Assembly: GCA_038746605.1 (NCBI GenBank)
Contig: JBCDKM010000005.1
Span: forward strand, 186,001 to 250,000
DNA length: 64,000 nucleotides
Direction of reading: 5' to 3'
Source of the DNA: Rubricoccus sp038746605
GTDB taxonomy: Bacteria > Bacteroidota > Rhodothermia > Rhodothermales > Rubricoccaceae
Below, one piece after another: positions 52,399 to 60,287 of the stretch (position 1 is its first letter; each line of letters starts with the position of its first letter). The position numbers and the translations under genes are program-made. A model generated the notes under the pieces. That model was not told the DNA's origin, searched no databases, and was given only the letters and a program-made list of their open reading frames with translations.

Positions 52399-54027
52399 AT
52401 GAGCTTCCTCGCAGACATCCCGAATCTGGTCTCGCTGGTCATCTTTCTGCCCGCGCTCGGCGCGCTGGCGGTGCTGTTCCTCCCCAGCGTGAACGCGATC
52501 CGCTGGGTCAGCCTCGGCGTGACCACCGTCGCGTTCGTGCTCTCCCTCGGTTTCTGGTTCGGGTTCGACCCGGCCGTCTCCACCGCCACGGCGCCGCAGC
52601 TTCGCGAGTTCGCGAACTGGATTCCCGGCGTGGATGTGAACTACCACGTGGGTGTGGACGGGCTGAACGTCCTCCTCCTGCTGCTCACGACGCTCCTCGG
52701 GCCCATCGTCGTCCTTTCCTCGTGGACGTACATCGGGAAGGCGCACAAGGGGTACTACGCGCTGATTCTGCTTCTGGAAACCGGCGTGCTTGGGGTCTTT
52801 GCCTCGTTCGACCTCTTTCTCTTCTACGTCTTCTTCGAGCTCACGCTCATCCCGATGGTGTTCATCATCGGCATCTGGGGCGGCGAGGACCGGACCTACG
52901 CGGCGATCAAGTTCGTGCTCTACACGCTCGTCGGCTCGCTGCTGATGCTCGTCGGAGTGCTCTGGCTCGGCTTCGCGGCGGGCGACGCCGTGAATGGCGG
53001 CGTGTTCACGACCGACTGGTACAAGCTGGTCAGCTACGGCGTCCCGATGGGCGCGCAGATGTGGCTCTTCCTCCTGTTCGCGCTCGCGTTCATGATCAAG
53101 GTGCCGCTCTTCCCCCTGCACACCTGGCTACCGGACGCGCACACGCAGGCGCCGACGGGCGGCTCAGTCGTCCTCGCGGGCGTGCTCCTCAAGATGGGTA
53201 CCTACGGCCTGCTCCGGTTCGTGCTGCCCTTCTTTCCGAATGCCAGCCAGACGGCCGCCCCGTGGGTCGCGACCCTCGCGGTCATCGGCATCGTGTACGG
53301 AGCGCTGGTCGCCTTCGCACAGACCGACGCGAAGAAGCTCGTCGCCTACTCCTCGGTCTCGCACCTCGGGTTCGTCGTCCTCGGCCTCTTCGCCTTCCAG
53401 ACGACGGCCGTGCAGGGCGCGCTGATCCAGATGATCAACCACGGCATCTCGACGGGCGCGCTCTTCCTCATCATCGGGATGATGTACGAGCGGCGGCACA
53501 CCCGCGCGATGGCGGACTACGGCGGCATCGCGAAGACCGTCCCCGTGCTGACCTTCTTCATGATGCTGAGTGTGTTCGCCTCGGCGGGCCTCCCGGGCCT
53601 CAACGGCTTCGTGGGCGAGTTCATGATCCTGATCGGCTCCTGGGACAGCGCCGTCGTGGGCAACCCGCTCCTGATCGCGGTCGCTACCACTGGAGTCATC
53701 TTTGCGGCGGTCTACCTCCTGTGGATGGTCTACAAGACGTTCTTCGGCGAGGTCACAAACCCGGCTAACGCGGAGATGAAGGACCTCAACGGGCGCGAGA
53801 TCGGCCTGCTGCTTCCGCTGGCGGCGCTGATGATCATCCTCGGCTTCTTCCCGTCGCCGTTCCTCAACCTCTCCGAGCGCGGCGTCCAGTCGGTCCTCCA
53901 GACCGTCGAGGCGAAGCGGCTCGCCGTCGAGGCAGCGCCGGAAGGGGAGGGCGTCGCCATCGAGATCGTCTGGCCGGACGAAATCGCGATCGAGTCGGCG
54001 GGTGCGTCGGCGACCCACTCGGACTAA
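52399..54027 (+). CDS. nuoM: NADH-quinone oxidoreductase subunit M
   Basis: A 542-residue antiporter-like subunit with about 14 TM helices. Diagnostic LPDAHTQAPTGGSVVLAG and KMGTYGLLRFVLPFFPN are present, with KLVAYSSVSHLGFVVLGLFA. It pumps protons coupled to NADH oxidation. It follows nuoL after 37 bases, which hold a palindromic repeat. The antiporter gene follows 17 bases later. Confidence 0.96.
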   Translation: MSFLADIPNLVSLVIFLPALGALAVLFLPSVNAIRWVSLGVTTVAFVLSLGFWFGFDPAVSTATAPQLREFANWIPGVDVNYHVGVDGLNVLLLLLTTLLGPIVVLSSWTYIGKAHKGYYALILLLETGVLGVFASFDLFLFYVFFELTLIPMVFIIGIWGGEDRTYAAIKFVLYTLVGSLLMLVGVLWLGFAAGDAVNGGVFTTDWYKLVSYGVPMGAQMWLFLLFALAFMIKVPLFPLHTWLPDAHTQAPTGGSVVLAGVLLKMGTYGLLRFVLPFFPNASQTAAPWVATLAVIGIVYGALVAFAQTDAKKLVAYSSVSHLGFVVLGLFAFQTTAVQGALIQMINHGISTGALFLIIGMMYERRHTRAMADYGGIAKTVPVLTFFMMLSVFASAGLPGLNGFVGEFMILIGSWDSAVVGNPLLIAVATTGVIFAAVYLLWMVYKTFFGEVTNPANAEMKDLNGREIGLLLPLAALMIILGFFPSPFLNLSERGVQSVLQTVEAKRLAVEAAPEGEGVAIEIVWPDEIAIESAGASATHSD

Positions 54028-54044
54028 CCCCACCACTGGTTTTC

Positions 54045-55748
54045 ATGCGTCGATTGTCCCTCGCGTTTTTTCTCCTCGCGCTCGCACCGCTGGCGTCCGT
54101 TGACGCGCGGGACCTGGAGGCGCCCCTCACCGCTCACGAGCAGCTCAGCACCGTCGGCCTCGGGGAACAGATCGCCGTAGCCAGCGCAGAGCCGCGCGGG
54201 GAGGAGAGGGCCCACTCCGCTGCCGAGGCGGAAGTCCCGGTCCAACTCGTGGCCGCTGCGGCCAGTGGAGGAGAACTCCCGCCCGTCTGGCTGGTGATTC
54301 CGTTTGTGGTGCTGCTGCTCATGATCGCGACGGGCCCGCTGTTCTACGCGGACTTCTGGCACCATCACTATCCGAAGGTGGCCGTCGCATTGGGGCTTCT
54401 CACAGCGTCGTACTACATCTTCGCGATGGGGGACTACATCCCCATCCTCCACGCGGCAGAGGAATACTTCGCCTTCATCGCGCTGCTGGGGTCGCTCTAC
54501 GTCGCGAGTGGCTGCATTCTGATCAAGACGGACTTCGCGGGCACGCCAAAGGCGAACACGGCGCTTCTGCTCATCGGCGCTGTCCTGAGCAACTTCATCG
54601 GCACGACGGGTGCCTCGATGCTGCTCATCCGGCCGTACATGCGCCTCAATGCGGGGCGTCTGAAGGCGTACCACATCATCTTCTTCATCTTCCTGGTCTC
54701 CAACGTCGGTGGCGCGCTCACGCCCATCGGAGACCCGCCGCTCTTCCTCGGCTTCCTGCGCGGCGTGCCCTTCTTCTGGACCGTCACGGCGGTCTGGTAC
54801 ATCTGGCTGCCCACGATCCTGCTCCTCGCGGCCATCTTCTTCATCGTGGACAGCCGCAACAAGGCGGTCAGCGTGCGTGGCGCGGCGGAGAACGCCGGTC
54901 AGGACGTGGAGCCGGGCAACCTGCCGGGGGTCGGCGCGGTGCCGGAGGCGCCGGGTGTCACGGACGTGAATGACATCCACACGAAGGGCGAAGCCAACGT
55001 GGACCTTTCCAGAAAGGGCCCGAACCCGAAGAAGCTCCAGATCGAGGGCACGGTGGGCTTCGCGTGGCTGGCTGTCGTCATCGCGGCGGTGTTCATCGAC
55101 CCGAAGGTGATCCCGGCGCTGAAGGACACCGTCTTCGACCTCGTGGGCACGTTCCACCTGCCGTTCGGCATCCGCGAGGTCATCATGGGCTTCGTGGCGT
55201 TCGCGGCCTACAAGACGGCCGACCGCGCCATCCTGAAGGGCAACGACTTCAACTTTGAGCCCATCAAAGAAGTCGGCTTCCTGTTCATCGGGATCTTCCT
55301 CACGATGCAGCCCGCGCTGACGCTGATCGGCTCGTTCGCGTCTGAGAATGCAGACGCGCTCGGCGTGACGGCCTTCTACTACGGCACGGGTGTCCTCTCG
55401 GGCGTGCTGGACAACGCGCCGACGTACGTGAGCTTCCTCTCCGCCGCGATGGGCAAGTTCGGGATGGACGTGAATGTGCCGGAGATGGTCAACACCTTCG
55501 CGACGGGCAGTGCCGAGACTGGCTTCTACCTCCTCGCGATCTCGGTCGCCTCGGTGTTCTGGGGCGCGCTGACGTACATCGGAAACGGGCCCAACTTCAT
55601 GGTCAAGGCCATCGCGGAGAGCGCAGGCGTCGAGACCCCCTCGTTCGTGGGCTACGTCGTCAAGTACTCGCTGCCGATCCTCGTGCCGATCTACGTGATC
55701 GTCTGGCTCGTTTTCTTCAGCGGCTACGTCCTGCCCATCCCGGTCTGA
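54045..55748 (+). CDS. Sodium:proton antiporter (NhaD/CitMHS-like) inside the nuo cluster
   Basis: A 567-residue ion transporter. A signal-like N-terminus (MRRLSLAFFLLALAPLASVDA) is followed by a hydrophilic Ala/Glu-rich segment, then about 11 TM helices. Motifs LLIGAVLSNFIGTTGASMLL, NVGGALTPIGDPPLFLGFL and LSGVLDNAPTYVSF match the NhaD/IT-superfamily sodium:proton antiporters. It is transcribed with the nuo genes, which are themselves Mrp-antiporter-like. The juxtaposition suggests that proton and sodium cycling are tied together. No other sodium-pumping complex is seen in the window. Confidence 0.92.
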   Translation: MRRLSLAFFLLALAPLASVDARDLEAPLTAHEQLSTVGLGEQIAVASAEPRGEERAHSAAEAEVPVQLVAAAASGGELPPVWLVIPFVVLLLMIATGPLFYADFWHHHYPKVAVALGLLTASYYIFAMGDYIPILHAAEEYFAFIALLGSLYVASGCILIKTDFAGTPKANTALLLIGAVLSNFIGTTGASMLLIRPYMRLNAGRLKAYHIIFFIFLVSNVGGALTPIGDPPLFLGFLRGVPFFWTVTAVWYIWLPTILLLAAIFFIVDSRNKAVSVRGAAENAGQDVEPGNLPGVGAVPEAPGVTDVNDIHTKGEANVDLSRKGPNPKKLQIEGTVGFAWLAVVIAAVFIDPKVIPALKDTVFDLVGTFHLPFGIREVIMGFVAFAAYKTADRAILKGNDFNFEPIKEVGFLFIGIFLTMQPALTLIGSFASENADALGVTAFYYGTGVLSGVLDNAPTYVSFLSAAMGKFGMDVNVPEMVNTFATGSAETGFYLLAISVASVFWGALTYIGNGPNFMVKAIAESAGVETPSFVGYVVKYSLPILVPIYVIVWLVFFSGYVLPIPV

Positions 55749-55751
55749 TCC

Positions 55752-56054
55752 ATGCCCTCCCGCGACGCCCTCCCCGACGACCGCATCGAGGCGGCCCTTC
55801 CTGAGGGCTGGCGCCTCCAGGACGGCACCGTCGGCAATCGGGTCACGAAGGAGTACACGTTCTCGAACTTCCGCACGGCGATGGGCTTCATCGTCCGCGT
55901 CGGCTTCGAGGCGGAGGCGATGGATCACCACCCGGAGCTCTTCAACGTCTACGACCGCGTCGCCATCGCGCTGACGACCCACGACGCGGGCGACCGCGTG
56001 ACCGAGACCGACCTCGAACTCGCCCGCCGCATCGAAGCGCTGGCCTCTGACTGA
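55752..56054 (+). CDS. 4a-hydroxytetrahydrobiopterin dehydratase (PCD/DCoH)
   Basis: A 100-residue pterin-4a-carbinolamine dehydratase. It recycles the oxidised tetrahydrobiopterin cofactor of aromatic amino-acid hydroxylases. The His-rich active site is AMDHHPELFNVYDRVAIALTTHDAGDRVT, split over residues 55-85. It follows the antiporter gene by three bases, so is likely co-translated. No phenylalanine hydroxylase lies nearby; in many bacteria PCD homologues also serve in other roles, including molybdopterin biology. Confidence 0.93.
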   Translation: MPSRDALPDDRIEAALPEGWRLQDGTVGNRVTKEYTFSNFRTAMGFIVRVGFEAEAMDHHPELFNVYDRVAIALTTHDAGDRVTETDLELARRIEALASD

Positions 56055-56109
56055 GACTGATCCGTCCCGCATGGCGGTCCACGTCTGCACGGATCCCGTA
56101 CCACCCCCG

Positions 56110-57594
56110 ATGTACGACACCCTCCTCGCCGATACCTACGCGCTGCTCCCGATTCTCATCGTCGCGGGCGTTGGCATCGCTGTGATCTTGCTGGATGCGT
56201 TTCGGAACGAGAGTCCGTCCATCCCGCTTCTCGCCTGCCTCGGCCTCGGCGTAGCGTTCGCCCTGGAAGGCCTTCAACTGTTCGATTCCCAGGCAGTGTT
56301 CGCCGGGCAGATGTACGCGGGCGGTGCGGCTTCCTTCGCGAACATGGTAGTCCTGTTGGGCGCCATCGGCTCCGTCGTTCTTTCCGTGCCGTACCTGAAG
56401 CGGATCGGGCACAACTACGGCGAGGTGCACGGGCTCATTCTCTTCGCGACGGCGGGCATGATGACGCTCGCCAGCGCAGGGAGCCTCATCACGCTCTTCG
56501 TGGGGCTAGAAACGATGTCGGTTTGCCTCTACGTGCTGACCGGCCTCGTGCGCGAGGAGAAGGGCGCCAACGAGAGTGCTCTGAAGTACTTCCTCCTCGG
56601 CGCCTTCTCGACGGGCTTCTTCCTCTACGGCATCGCGCTGCTCTACGGCGCGACGGGCACGATGCTCTTCTCTGAGATGGTGACGGGCCTCGCGGAGACC
56701 GAGCGGACCTGGCTCTTCACGGGCGGCGTGGCGCTCTTGCTGATCGGCTTCCTCTTTAAGGTCAGCGCCGTTCCCTTCCACATGTGGACGCCGGACGTGT
56801 ACCAGGGCGCCCCGACGACGCTCACCGGGTTCATGAGCACGGCGAGCAAGGCGGCGGCATTCGCTGCGCTCGTCGTGGTCTTGGCGCGAGCGCTCCCGGC
56901 GGATCTCGTGCTCGGCGAGGCACAGCTCACCCTCGCTGCCATCGCGGCCGTCACGATGGTGGTGGGCAACGTGATCGCGTTGGCGCAGACCAACGTGAAG
57001 CGGATGCTCGCGTACTCCTCCATCGCCCACGCGGGCTACATCCTCGCGGGTCTAGCTGCAGGCACCGGCGACGGCTACGGCGGCGCGCTCTTCTACCTGC
57101 TGGCCTACACCGTGATGAACGTCGGCGCGTTTGGCGTGTTGGCGGCGCTGGAATGGGACGGTGAGCAGGGGGCAGCTCAGGACCTCGACAGCCTCTCGGG
57201 CTCCGGCTATCGGTACCCCGTACTCGGCGTCGCGATGGGGGTGTTTCTCTTCGCGTTGACGGGCTTCCCGCCTCTCGGAGGCTTCATCGGGAAGTACCTC
57301 GTGTTCGCAGCAGCGGTGGATGCGGGCCTGACGTGGCTGGCAGTGATCGGCGTGTTGGCGTCGGTGGTCTCGGCGTACTACTACCTCCGCATCCTCGTCG
57401 TGATGTGGATGAAGACAGACGATGATCTCGCGGTCAACGCAAAGCCGTTGCTAGCGCTCAACCGCTCCACGGCGGCGGTCCTCTGTGTCTGCGCCGTGCT
57501 GCTGCTGATCCTCGGCGTGGTGCCCGGCGGGCTGATCGAGACGGCAGAGGGATACTTCGCCGGTAGCGACGCCGCCCTCAGCGCGTTGCGATAG
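56110..57594 (+). CDS. nuoN: NADH-quinone oxidoreductase subunit N
   Basis: A 494-residue antiporter-like subunit, normal length. ETMSVCLYVLTGLVREEKG, KVSAVPFHMWTPDVYQGAPT and MLAYSSIAHAGYILAG are diagnostic. It is the last subunit of the membrane arm in this cluster. I use ATG 56110 (MYDTLLADTYALL) instead of ATG 56071, since the extra 13 residues are polar and unconserved. The usual nuoJKLMN order is kept but with two foreign genes between M and N. Confidence 0.95.
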   Translation: MYDTLLADTYALLPILIVAGVGIAVILLDAFRNESPSIPLLACLGLGVAFALEGLQLFDSQAVFAGQMYAGGAASFANMVVLLGAIGSVVLSVPYLKRIGHNYGEVHGLILFATAGMMTLASAGSLITLFVGLETMSVCLYVLTGLVREEKGANESALKYFLLGAFSTGFFLYGIALLYGATGTMLFSEMVTGLAETERTWLFTGGVALLLIGFLFKVSAVPFHMWTPDVYQGAPTTLTGFMSTASKAAAFAALVVVLARALPADLVLGEAQLTLAAIAAVTMVVGNVIALAQTNVKRMLAYSSIAHAGYILAGLAAGTGDGYGGALFYLLAYTVMNVGAFGVLAALEWDGEQGAAQDLDSLSGSGYRYPVLGVAMGVFLFALTGFPPLGGFIGKYLVFAAAVDAGLTWLAVIGVLASVVSAYYYLRILVVMWMKTDDDLAVNAKPLLALNRSTAAVLCVCAVLLLILGVVPGGLIETAEGYFAGSDAALSALR

Positions 57595-57600
57595 CTCGTC

Positions 57601-58137
57601 GTGACCGGCCTCCTCCGCGAGTATCTCCCGCACGCCCCGGACCTGGGGTTGTTCATCGCGCCGGAGATCCCGGAGTCCAAGCTTCGCGCGGCCCTGCGCG
57701 ACTATGCCCCCGATGTCCCCGAGGCGGAGGTCCTCGCGCTCTACGACGCCACCCGCCTCGGGTCGGCCAAGGACGGGGCTGTCTTTCTCGCAGACCGGTT
57801 CGTCTTCCAGAACAACGACCTCCAGACGCCTCGTGCGGTCCGCTACGAGGACATCGTCGGCGTTCGCTCGAAGCGCCAGTTGCTCGGTGGGAGGCGTGTG
57901 GACGTGGAGATCAACAGGGGGCGGGCGACCATCACCGAGACGCTCGATTTCTCTGCGCAGGGGGGAGCGGCGGAGTACGTGGAGCGGTTTCTCCACGAGG
58001 CCATGCTACGAGGCGCATCGGCAGCCCCTGTTTCGAGAACGGACCGAGCAACGGTGGAGGCGGCGCTCGCGCGTCTGGTGGCCTCCGGCGCTCTCACCGA
58101 GGCGGACCGAGCCGCGATGCTCGCGGTACTCGCGTAG
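57601..58137 (+). CDS. Hypothetical protein with PH-like 'GSAKDG' domain
   Basis: A 178-residue protein that begins with a GTG six bases after nuoN. The N-terminal IPESKLRAALRDYAPD followed by VLALYDATRLGSAKDGAVFLADRFVFQNN resembles a PH-like module found in GYF- and J-domain-associated proteins (ExE..LLYD...GSAKDG...). The C-terminal half (FSAQGGAAEYVERFLHEAML and LVASGALTEADRAAMLAVL) ends with a short SHOCT-like helix pair. The function is unknown. Confidence 0.68.
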   Translation: MTGLLREYLPHAPDLGLFIAPEIPESKLRAALRDYAPDVPEAEVLALYDATRLGSAKDGAVFLADRFVFQNNDLQTPRAVRYEDIVGVRSKRQLLGGRRVDVEINRGRATITETLDFSAQGGAAEYVERFLHEAMLRGASAAPVSRTDRATVEAALARLVASGALTEADRAAMLAVLA

Positions 58138-58224
58138 TCGTCGGGCAGTCCGTCGCGGATCCGGCTGCCCACGATGGCAACCGACCGCGAGTCGTGGCGT
58201 AGGGGGAGCACGCCGCTCGCGATT

Positions 58225-59421
58225 ATGCACGTCAAGACCCTGGAGACCCGCACCTTTCTTATCCTCGTCGTCCTCGTGACGGCGGCGTTCGCCTGGTTGC
58301 TGGGGGGGTACCTGTTGACCGTGTTCTGGGCGACGGTTCTCGCCATCGTTTTCGCGACGCCCTTCCGGTGGATTCGTAAGAGGCTCGGGGGGCGTGGGAC
58401 CGCCGCGGCCCTCTTGACGCTCTTGATGATTCTCCTGCTGGTCGTCGCTCCATTGGTGGGGCTCGGCGCAGCAGTCACGACCGAGGCGGTCAGTGTCTAC
58501 AGCGCCGTGGCCGAGGGCACCGTGGACCTGACCGAGCCCATCGCGCGGGCCGAGGAGTTCCTCCCTCGCCTGACGCGAATGGCGGAAGACTGGGGCGTCG
58601 ATCTGAACAACATCCGCGAGCGGGTTTCTAGCACCGCGCTCGCTGCGAGCCAGGCCGTGGCGACTGGGATCGTCAGCGTCGGGCAGCAGACGGCCCAGTT
58701 CATCCTTTTGCTGGCGGTCACGCTCTACCTGCTCTTTTTCTTTCTGCGGGACGGAGACCGACTGGTCGCGACGCTCGTCCGGGCGCTTCCCCTCGGGGAC
58801 GTGCGCGAACGTCGCCTCTTCTCGCGATTCGCGGCTGTCACCCGCGCGACGGTCAAGGGCTCGTTCATCGTCGCGGCGATCCAGGGCGCCATCGGAGGCG
58901 TCGCCTTCGCACTCTTGGGCCTCGGGGCACCGATCCTTTGGGGCTCCATCATGGCGGTCTGCGCCCTGATCCCGGCTGTGGGGACGGCGCTCGTCTGGAT
59001 CCCCGCTGTGGGCTATCTCCTCGCGACGGGCGCTTGGGTCAAGGCTCTCATCCTGATTGGCGTCGGCGCTGGCGTCATCGGAACCGTGGACAACGCACTG
59101 CGGCCCATCCTGGTCGGGCGCGATGCTGGGATGCCAGACTACATGATCCTGCTGACGACCCTCGCGGGGTTGGCGACGTTCGGGATCTCGGGCCTCGTGA
59201 TCGGCCCGATCATCGGTGGCCTGTTCATGACCGTCTGGGACATCTTCACCGAGGAGTTCGGCCCGCGCGACGACCCGGGGGCTACCGTGGAGACGGAGGT
59301 GGTCCGAGAGGTCGGCGAAACACCTGGAGCCGAAAGCGTGTCGCCTCAGACGGAGGTGCTGCCGGATCACGAGCCTGGTGCTCCCGTCGTCGCGGAGCCT
59401 GAGGAAGCCCGGGCCTCGTGA
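58225..59421 (+). CDS. AI-2E family transporter
   Basis: A 398-residue membrane protein of the AI-2E/TqsA (UPF0118) family. Seven to eight TM helices flank a large periplasmic loop (about residues 65-150). The family motif DNALRPILVGRDAGMPDYMILLTT is split over residues 280-305, and GLVIGPIIGGLFMTVWDIF closes the core. An acidic tail of about 60 residues is extra. Members include autoinducer-2 exporters and Na+(Li+)/H+ antiporters, so the substrate is open. ATG 58225 (MHVKTLETRTFL) is preferred to ATG 58174. Confidence 0.9.
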   Translation: MHVKTLETRTFLILVVLVTAAFAWLLGGYLLTVFWATVLAIVFATPFRWIRKRLGGRGTAAALLTLLMILLLVVAPLVGLGAAVTTEAVSVYSAVAEGTVDLTEPIARAEEFLPRLTRMAEDWGVDLNNIRERVSSTALAASQAVATGIVSVGQQTAQFILLLAVTLYLLFFFLRDGDRLVATLVRALPLGDVRERRLFSRFAAVTRATVKGSFIVAAIQGAIGGVAFALLGLGAPILWGSIMAVCALIPAVGTALVWIPAVGYLLATGAWVKALILIGVGAGVIGTVDNALRPILVGRDAGMPDYMILLTTLAGLATFGISGLVIGPIIGGLFMTVWDIFTEEFGPRDDPGATVETEVVREVGETPGAESVSPQTEVLPDHEPGAPVVAEPEEARAS

Positions 59422-59699
59422 CGAAGGCTGAGTTCCTCGCCGAGATGGTGTTCGCGATCAAAGGGCGCGGGCCTGTCGTCGGGGGACAACTGGTGTCCGG
59501 TGGCTTTGAGGTCGGGGACGAACTGTGCTCCCTGCCGGGACCGCGATTTCGAATCACTGGGATCGAAACAGGTCGCAAGGTCAGCTCCCCAACAGGCGAG
59601 TTCGTCGGTCTGCTGCTCTGGGCGTCCGAGCCAGAAAACGTGAAGTCAGCGATTGAGCCTGGACAACGCCTCCAGATCCAGTCTCCCGAGAGCCACTAA
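59418..59699 (+). CDS. Small beta-barrel protein resembling EF-Tu domain 2
   Basis: A 93-residue protein overlapping the transporter gene by four bases (GTGA). The segment VFAIKGRGPVVGGQLVSGGF and the following VGDELCS fit the second (OB-like) beta-barrel of translational GTPases such as EF-Tu (xVFxIxGRGxVVxGxVxxGxxxxGD). No GTPase domain is present. It could be a stand-alone RNA- or protein-binding barrel. GTG start. Confidence 0.7.
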   Translation: MTKAEFLAEMVFAIKGRGPVVGGQLVSGGFEVGDELCSLPGPRFRITGIETGRKVSSPTGEFVGLLLWASEPENVKSAIEPGQRLQIQSPESH

Positions 59700-59706
59700 C
59701 AACATC

Positions 59707-59745
59707 GCCCGCCTCGGGACCCTCGCGGGGAGAGCCGAGGCGGGC
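59707..59745. repeat. Palindromic GC repeat, long form
   Basis: The arms GCCCGCCTCGG and CCGAGGCGGGC enclose a GACCCTCGCGGGGAGAG loop. It lies between convergent genes. Confidence 0.85.
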
Positions 59746-59766
59746 GCAGTCAGCGGGGGAGAGGCG

Positions 59767-60246
59767 TCAGCCCTCCGCGATGGAGACCGACTCCAGCGGG
59801 TCGCCCTGGCGGATCTGGTCCACCACGTCCATCCCGCCGGTCACGCGGCCGAAGACCGTGTGGCGACCGTCGAGGTGAGGCTGCGGGGCGAAGGTGATGA
59901 AGAACTGGCTGCCGTTCGTGTTCGGCCCCGCGTTCGCCATCGAGATGACGCCGCGCTCGTGGCGGTTCGGGTTGCCTGCGAACTCGTCCTCGAAACGGTA
60001 GCCCGGTCCGCCTCGGCCGCTCGCAGTGGGGTCGCCGCCTTGGAGCATGAAGCCCGGGATGACGCGGTGGAAGACGGTGCCGTCGTAGAAGCCCTCCTTC
60101 GCGAGGAAGACGAAGTTGTTGACCGTGCGGGGCGCGTGTGCGGCATCGAGCGTGAGCTCGATGGCACCCTTGTTGGTCGTGAGCGTCGCGACGTAGCCCT
60201 GGGAGGGATCGATCTGCATCTCGGGCGGGGCGTCGTACTGCTGCAT
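59767..60246 (-). CDS. Cyclophilin-type peptidyl-prolyl isomerase
   Basis: A 159-residue cytoplasmic cyclophilin. Active-site motifs FYDGTVFHRVIPGFMLQGGDP, RGVISMANAG and GSQFFITFAP are intact. It catalyses cis-trans isomerisation of Xaa-Pro bonds. No signal peptide is seen. It lies just downstream of the ABC exporter gene on the same strand, with 41 bases between. Confidence 0.96.
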   Translation of the reverse strand: MQQYDAPPEMQIDPSQGYVATLTTNKGAIELTLDAAHAPRTVNNFVFLAKEGFYDGTVFHRVIPGFMLQGGDPTASGRGGPGYRFEDEFAGNPNRHERGVISMANAGPNTNGSQFFITFAPQPHLDGRHTVFGRVTGGMDVVDQIRQGDPLESVSIAEG

Positions 60247-60287
60247 GTCGGAAGGGGTTGGAAATGGGAGGGAAGCAGAGAACGAGG

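Noticed and set aside
49815..52589. Minus-strand frame of 924 codons
   Set aside because: It is antisense to nuoK/nuoL, charged and low in complexity, with no recognisable motif.
54024..56120. Minus-strand frame of 698 codons
   Set aside because: It is antisense to the antiporter gene and has the same Arg/Glu/Asp-rich shadow composition.
1993..59745. Palindrome series as a CRISPR array
   Set aside because: The copies are kilobases apart without regular spacers and differ in loop length; no cas genes are present.
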